Part shown: one piece after another, positions 60,244 through 64,000 of the stretch | Numbering within the stretch: position 1 is the first letter of the stretch | Layout: the number at the start of each line of letters is the position of its first letter | DNA from: Vitrella brassicaformis | Taxonomy: Eukaryota > Sar > Vitrellaceae | Direction of reading: 5' to 3' | Assembly: GCA_001179505.1 (NCBI GenBank) | Contig: CDMY01000466.1 | Span: 62,001-126,000 of the forward strand | Length of the DNA stretch: 64,000 nt | The notes under the pieces: generated by a model | Databases searched by the model: none | What the model was told of the DNA's origin: nothing | The model's input: only the letters and a program-made list of their open reading frames with translations | Program-made: the position numbers and the translations under genes

Positions 60244-60307
60244 TCTTGCTCTTCACGGCGAGCTTAGCGAGCTAGCCTCTGGATTTACGATTTGGCGCGA
60301 TTCATCT
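60244..60307. promoter_or_regulatory. Very short divergent promoter, SPO11-like and AP2 genes
   Basis: Only 64 bp (79 if the second Met is used) lie between the opposite start codons. The sequence contains the near-repeat GGCGAGCTTAGCGAGCTAG, with two copies of GCGAGCT. Promoter elements probably overlap the coding or leader sequence of both genes. Confidence 0.4.
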
Positions 60308-61399
60308 TTGCATTTCGCCAGCATGCAGGCCGCCGGCGGACAGCCAGCTAGGCGTCTACACCGCAAGCTCAGGCTTGGCGATAGTCCATCTGCCCGCAGG
60401 CCTGACAACGCAAACAATCGCATGGGTGTGGAGGGCGGGGAGGCCGCTGCTGCGCCGAAACGTAAGGCTGAGGCAGAGGTTGTGAGGATGGAGGTGGCCG
60501 TTGACAAAATTCACATGCATCACACCGACGGTGAGGGCGAATCGGTGGAAAAATCCATCTGTGGGGCATGGGCGACGATGGATGTGTGTGTGCAGCCGAC
60601 GGCGGTGGCGAGGTTGGAGGCGACAACTTCGACACATCCATCGCCGCGCGTCTCAAGAGGCGCAGAGCCATCTCCGACCACGTCGCCAAGAGTGCCGCCA
60701 AGGAGAAGGCCAAGCAGGAGCCCACGCCAGGTGACCACACAGAATGGTGCAGTGACATCTTCGGGATACATGTTTGCTCTCTTTGGTTTGATTGATGTGT
60801 TAGAGTTGCCGCAGCGGACTGAGGCGGACCGTCGACCCGCCGGCAATCCACAGTACGCCAGTAATCCCACGTGGGATGCCGCTGCGGGCCCCAGCGAGGG
60901 TAAGACGACGATCAAAGTGGCCCACTACCAGTCCGAGGTCCCAAACTGCACGTACCACGTGGGCCGGCACTCCTGGGTGGCGCGGCCGCCCGTAATCAAC
61001 GGCAAACGACCAGCGGGGAGCAAGGCGTTCAGCATCGACAAACTCGGGGAGCAGGCGGCCAGGGTTCGCGTGAGGGAGGGGAGAGAAAGGAGGGTGCGCA
61101 GATGTGTGCATCTGGTTCAGGATGGGGCGGAGGACTACACACGGCAGCTCGAGCTCAAGCACCGCCAGACAGCACCACAGAATGGCGGCAGGCCTGGCAT
61201 GCGGCGGGCAACACAGGATGGTGGCCCCGTGTGTCACACGCCTGGGGTGACGTGGGAGCGCAACAAGAAGATTTGGCGCGTCACATGGCAACAGAACGGC
61301 TCTCAACGGGAGGTGACCGTCAACCCCCGCCACCACGGCAACAGCGTCGAGCAGGCGATGAACCACGCGATCTCAACACGGGCGGAGAAGGTGAGCTGA
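60308..61399 (+). CDS. AP2-domain protein with two AP2-like modules
   Basis: ATG at 60308 or 60323. Two introns (about 60532-60597 and 60731-60803) keep phase. The N-terminal part is basic (AARLKRRRAISDHVAK), like a nuclear signal. The second half has TYHVGRHSWVARPP with AFSIDKLGEQAARVRVRE (about 60950-61080), then TPGVTWERNKKIWRVTWQ with VTVNPRHHG and AMNHAISTRA (about 61240-61385). Both follow the AP2 layout of three strands (GVxW..RxxWxA) followed by a helix rich in Ala and Arg; the second is the clearer. AP2 proteins are DNA-binding transcription factors and form the main family in apicomplexans (ApiAP2). The stop is at 61397-61399; a GTGAGC donor just before it means a further exon is possible. 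Confidence 0.75.
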   Translation: MHFASMQAAGGQPARRLHRKLRLGDSPSARRPDNANNRMGVEGGEAAAAPKRKAEAEVVRMEVAVDKIHMHHTDGEGESVEKSICGAWATMDVCVQPTAVARLEATTSTHPSPRVSRGAEPSPTTSPRVPPRRRPSRSPRQVTTQNGAVTSSGYMFALFGLIDVLELPQRTEADRRPAGNPQYASNPTWDAAAGPSEGKTTIKVAHYQSEVPNCTYHVGRHSWVARPPVINGKRPAGSKAFSIDKLGEQAARVRVREGRERRVRRCVHLVQDGAEDYTRQLELKHRQTAPQNGGRPGMRRATQDGGPVCHTPGVTWERNKKIWRVTWQQNGSQREVTVNPRHHGNSVEQAMNHAISTRAEKVS

Positions 61400-61825
61400 C
61401 GCAGGGAGATTTGTGGTGTGAGGGCGATGGACATGTGTGTGTGCATATCAGGAGAGGACGTATGAATTCCACGAGTAACCGGTACATAACCGGTCCAAGT
61501 GATCCCACAACCCAACAACGGAGACACACTCGGTCGACCACCAAACACACACAGACCAGACCCCAGTCCGTCCCGCACAGAGACAGACCAGTGCTATCGA
61601 AGGCCGTGTTGTATGTCCGCCTGCCTGCATCCATGGACTTTCGTCTTGCTTGTGTGAATGGACGGTTCAATCAACTGGTATATCGAATGGGCTGGGTCTG
61701 TATCGGTCAACGAATGCATCAATCAAGGGCAGACAGACATGTATGTGTCTTGTGTTGCATTGCTTTGCTGCACACATTCAAACCAACGCAACAAAGCGCG
61801 ACAAGTCGATTTCTGCGGCACATGT
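61400..61825. other. Convergent intergenic region, no gene seen
   Basis: This 426-bp gap lies between the AP2 gene and the acyltransferase gene. It has an ACCGGTACATAACCGGT inverted repeat near 61479-61495 and no coding signal. Confidence 0.45.
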
Positions 61826-63751
61826 TCAGCTCCAGTATATGGGTTCCCTCACCTTGGCGACGAAATCGGTCGACAGCGCAGCGGTGAAGATGGGGCCTGT
61901 TGCGAAGATCACTGTCCAGTAGACCCATGGCGATGACTGCACCCTCCCATCAACGCTGCACAAAGACGAATCGACAAAGACAAACAGAAAGTGAGCCACA
62001 GGGATGACAACACCAAGAGGCTCACGCACTCGGCAGCGTCCATGCTTCTCCGAACACCTTTCAGGACGACATCGTGAAGCGTATATGCCACGAGCGAATG
62101 CGTCCCCCATCTCGTCATGCGGGAAGGCCAACGGGGCACGAACACACAGATCGACACAGCCAGCACACTCGCCAGCTGACGAATGACAGACAGAGATACG
62201 AACCGTCCATCATGCTTTCACGCGCGGGCTTACAATAAACTGCGCGACGGCTTTTCTGCCCCAGACGAGGTAGTATTCCAGTTTTGCTCCAGAGGAGAAG
62301 TGTTCGCGCAGTGGGTCATCGAGCGGCGGGCTGCAGCACTGCTGGTAGGAGGCTGATTGCATATACGGGTGGAGCTCCTGCTTAAAGAAATGCCGAAATG
62401 CGGGCGATAGCAGCGTTAGGCAAATGTAGACCTTCAGAAACACCACCCCGCCTAGCTGCAGCCATCCCTGCACACGGAATTCACCGGGAAGGATGCACAC
62501 GAGCACATTCCCATCCACCGGTTAGAATACGTACCATTCGGGTGTGTTGCTCGACGGCCCTGTGCAGTGTCCGTGGGGGCGTGATGAGGCCCATGGCGAA
62601 GTAGGGGAGGAAGTGCAGCCCCATGCTCAACCACCATATCACCGGCGAGGGTTTGACATTCCAGGCATAGGGGAAGAACAAAGAGATGCTCAGACACGTC
62701 GATATCACATACCTGCAAAAAAGAGGAGAGAGGAAACACAACAGCTTGCTTACCTTCCCGACACCAATGGCTCATTCAGGCATGCGGACGTACGTACGTT
62801 CGTTTGAAGAGCAGCAGTGCTGGTGCGAGCAGCCTCCACATGACGAGAGAGCCGAGGTACCACAGGTGATGTGATGGACGCTCAGCACCCGCATAGCTGA
62901 CATACACCATGTAAAGGATGAGAGGGAGAGGAGGCATCAGATGCGTGTTTTGTGTGTGTCTCACCATTGTGCAAACGTGACAAGGTCCTTGGCTCTCACA
63001 GAAAAGGGAAGACAATGCGCCAACACCTACAGCACATGAAGTTCATTCCACGTCAGCGGTCACAACAAACCATTTCACCTACTGTGAGCTCGGTGACGAG
63101 CCAGAAGGGGACGATAAGAGAGCTGACCACACGAAACAGCCGCTGGGGGGCGAGGGCGCCCTTTGAGCAATAGCCGCTGGTAAAAGCATACATAGCGATG
63201 CACGGGGGGTTCAGCACCATCTCACGGAAGCCTGGCACCCAACTGACACGTACAGGCAGAAATGGGCGTGGGTACGGTGTGCCGGGTGCGGAGATGAATG
63301 AATGTCCATTCACCTCCATTCGTTCTCAAACGGGAAAGCGTAGAATGGCGACACGTAGTGAGAGGAAACCACCAGACACTGCAAGAGGACACCATCGCCT
63401 AGATGAATGCGCTTGCATCTCTCTACTGACCTGTGCGATGTATTTGAGGTTGTCGAGGTACGGCAGCCGCTTCCTCTCTGCCCCGTCATCACCTGATAGG
63501 GTCTCTGTGTCACTGGCTCCAAGCAGCGACCTGAATGGTTTCTCGTCTCCACCTCCTTCTGTGGCCGGCCTCTCCTCCTCTGCACGACACGCACACAGAG
63601 ACTAGAGGGCACATCAGACAAGATCTTTCGCGCTGGTCTGGTGTGGTGTCCTACCCAGGAGCTTCCCGGCAATGAATGGGACGGCGAGGACAACGCAGCC
63701 CAGAACGGCGCACACAACGGATGCTGGTGTGACTTGGCCAAGTGCTGCCAT
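61826..63751 (-). CDS. Acyltransferase-3-like multi-pass membrane protein
   Basis: ATG is the complement of 63749-63751 (MAALGQVTPASVVCAVLG, first membrane segment). About ten exons follow. One has KRLPYLDNLKYIAQ, then a strand with SHYVSPFYAFPFENEW, then REMVLNPPCIAMYAFTSGYCSKG. This matches the acyltransferase-3 family pattern in which R-x-x-YLDNLKG is followed by a His-containing helix and PLFxFLSGYFSK. More membrane segments follow (WHLW-like, PYAWNVKPSPVIWWLSMG), then RWGTHSLVAYTLHDVVLK, like the late GxNSLxxYLLH helix, and a last segment ending at 61826. Such enzymes O-acylate sugars or lipids at a membrane. The membrane segments and family motifs are clear; substrate and cell location are unknown. 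Confidence 0.7.
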
Positions 63752-64000
63752 GGGGCGGCAGGGAAGGTCAAAAAGCGGCGGGTGTAAACTTCTGAGCGCG
63801 TAAACTTCTGGGGAGGGGAGTAACAACGAAGGGCCGGGAATTGAGCCGATTGAATGGAGGAGACGATGCTACTCATCAATTCACACTTTCTGGCCGAAGG
63901 CACTCTCATATCCACTGACTCATATCAACAACAAGCACCACCATCCTCTTAACCACGGATATTTCGTCAGCGCTGAACTCGTGCGGAGAGGTGCGTGCGT
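63752..64000. promoter_or_regulatory. Upstream region of the acyltransferase gene
   Basis: The right edge is the probable promoter side of the minus-strand acyltransferase. GTAAACTTCTG occurs twice (63783-63793 and 63801-63811). No ORF is supported. Confidence 0.35.

Overview
This is a nuclear, intron-rich, GC-rich window from a eukaryotic microbe. The best guess from content is a chromerid-type photosynthetic alveolate (Vitrella-like). The reasons are two proteins with a signal peptide followed by a short transit-like leader (one is an ATP synthase epsilon subunit), AP2-domain and alveolate-style C/H finger proteins, a secreted protein full of RRL motifs like the apicomplexan TEXEL/PEXEL signal, and dense genes with many short GT-AG introns filled with CA/TG runs. 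The species is an inference, because no marker gene is present. Gene spans below run from start to stop codon and include introns; most exon joins were checked for phase by eye only.

Layout, left to right. 1-2141 (+): 3' part of an unknown, possibly BTB-like gene. 2379-3293 (-): secreted repeat protein. 3454-10091 (+): large protein ending in serial, degenerate nucleoside-diphosphate-kinase-like units. 10473-11127 (-): possible NlpC/LRAT-like protein. 11191-16024 (+): U-box protein with long disordered arms. 16967-17547 (-): small unknown protein. 17922-20094 (-): UBL-WLM-PUB metalloprotease. 21012-24237 (+): C/H zinc-finger protein. 24238-27308: gene-free microsatellite tract. 27309-28210 (-): plastid ATP synthase epsilon, head to head with a five-unit polyubiquitin gene (28435-30631, +). 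31418-35245 (+): ankyrin-repeat gene with freshly duplicated exons and one stop codon. About 35800-36000: AT-rich foreign-looking insert. 36377-41087 (-): PWP2/UTP1.

From 41 kb to 56 kb there is a segmental duplication. A RING-finger gene (41475-45069, +) is repeated at 52045-56005 (+), and the second copy carries a broken 5' fragment of PWP2. Between the copies lie a leader-bearing unknown gene (45654-46877, -) and an ankyrin-type gene (47254 to about 51357, -). Then come a small secreted cysteine-knot protein (56198-56759, +), a SPO11/Topo VI-A-like gene (57274-60243, -), a two-AP2-domain protein (60308-61399, +) starting about 65 bp from it, and a multi-pass acyltransferase-3-type protein (61826-63751, -).

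Several genes belong to the ubiquitin system (polyubiquitin, U-box, two RING proteins, the UBL-WLM-PUB protease and perhaps a BTB protein), but they are scattered on both strands and nothing shows that they form an operon-like unit. Genes are often head to head over short shared promoters; convergent gene pairs enclose the longer gene-free stretches.
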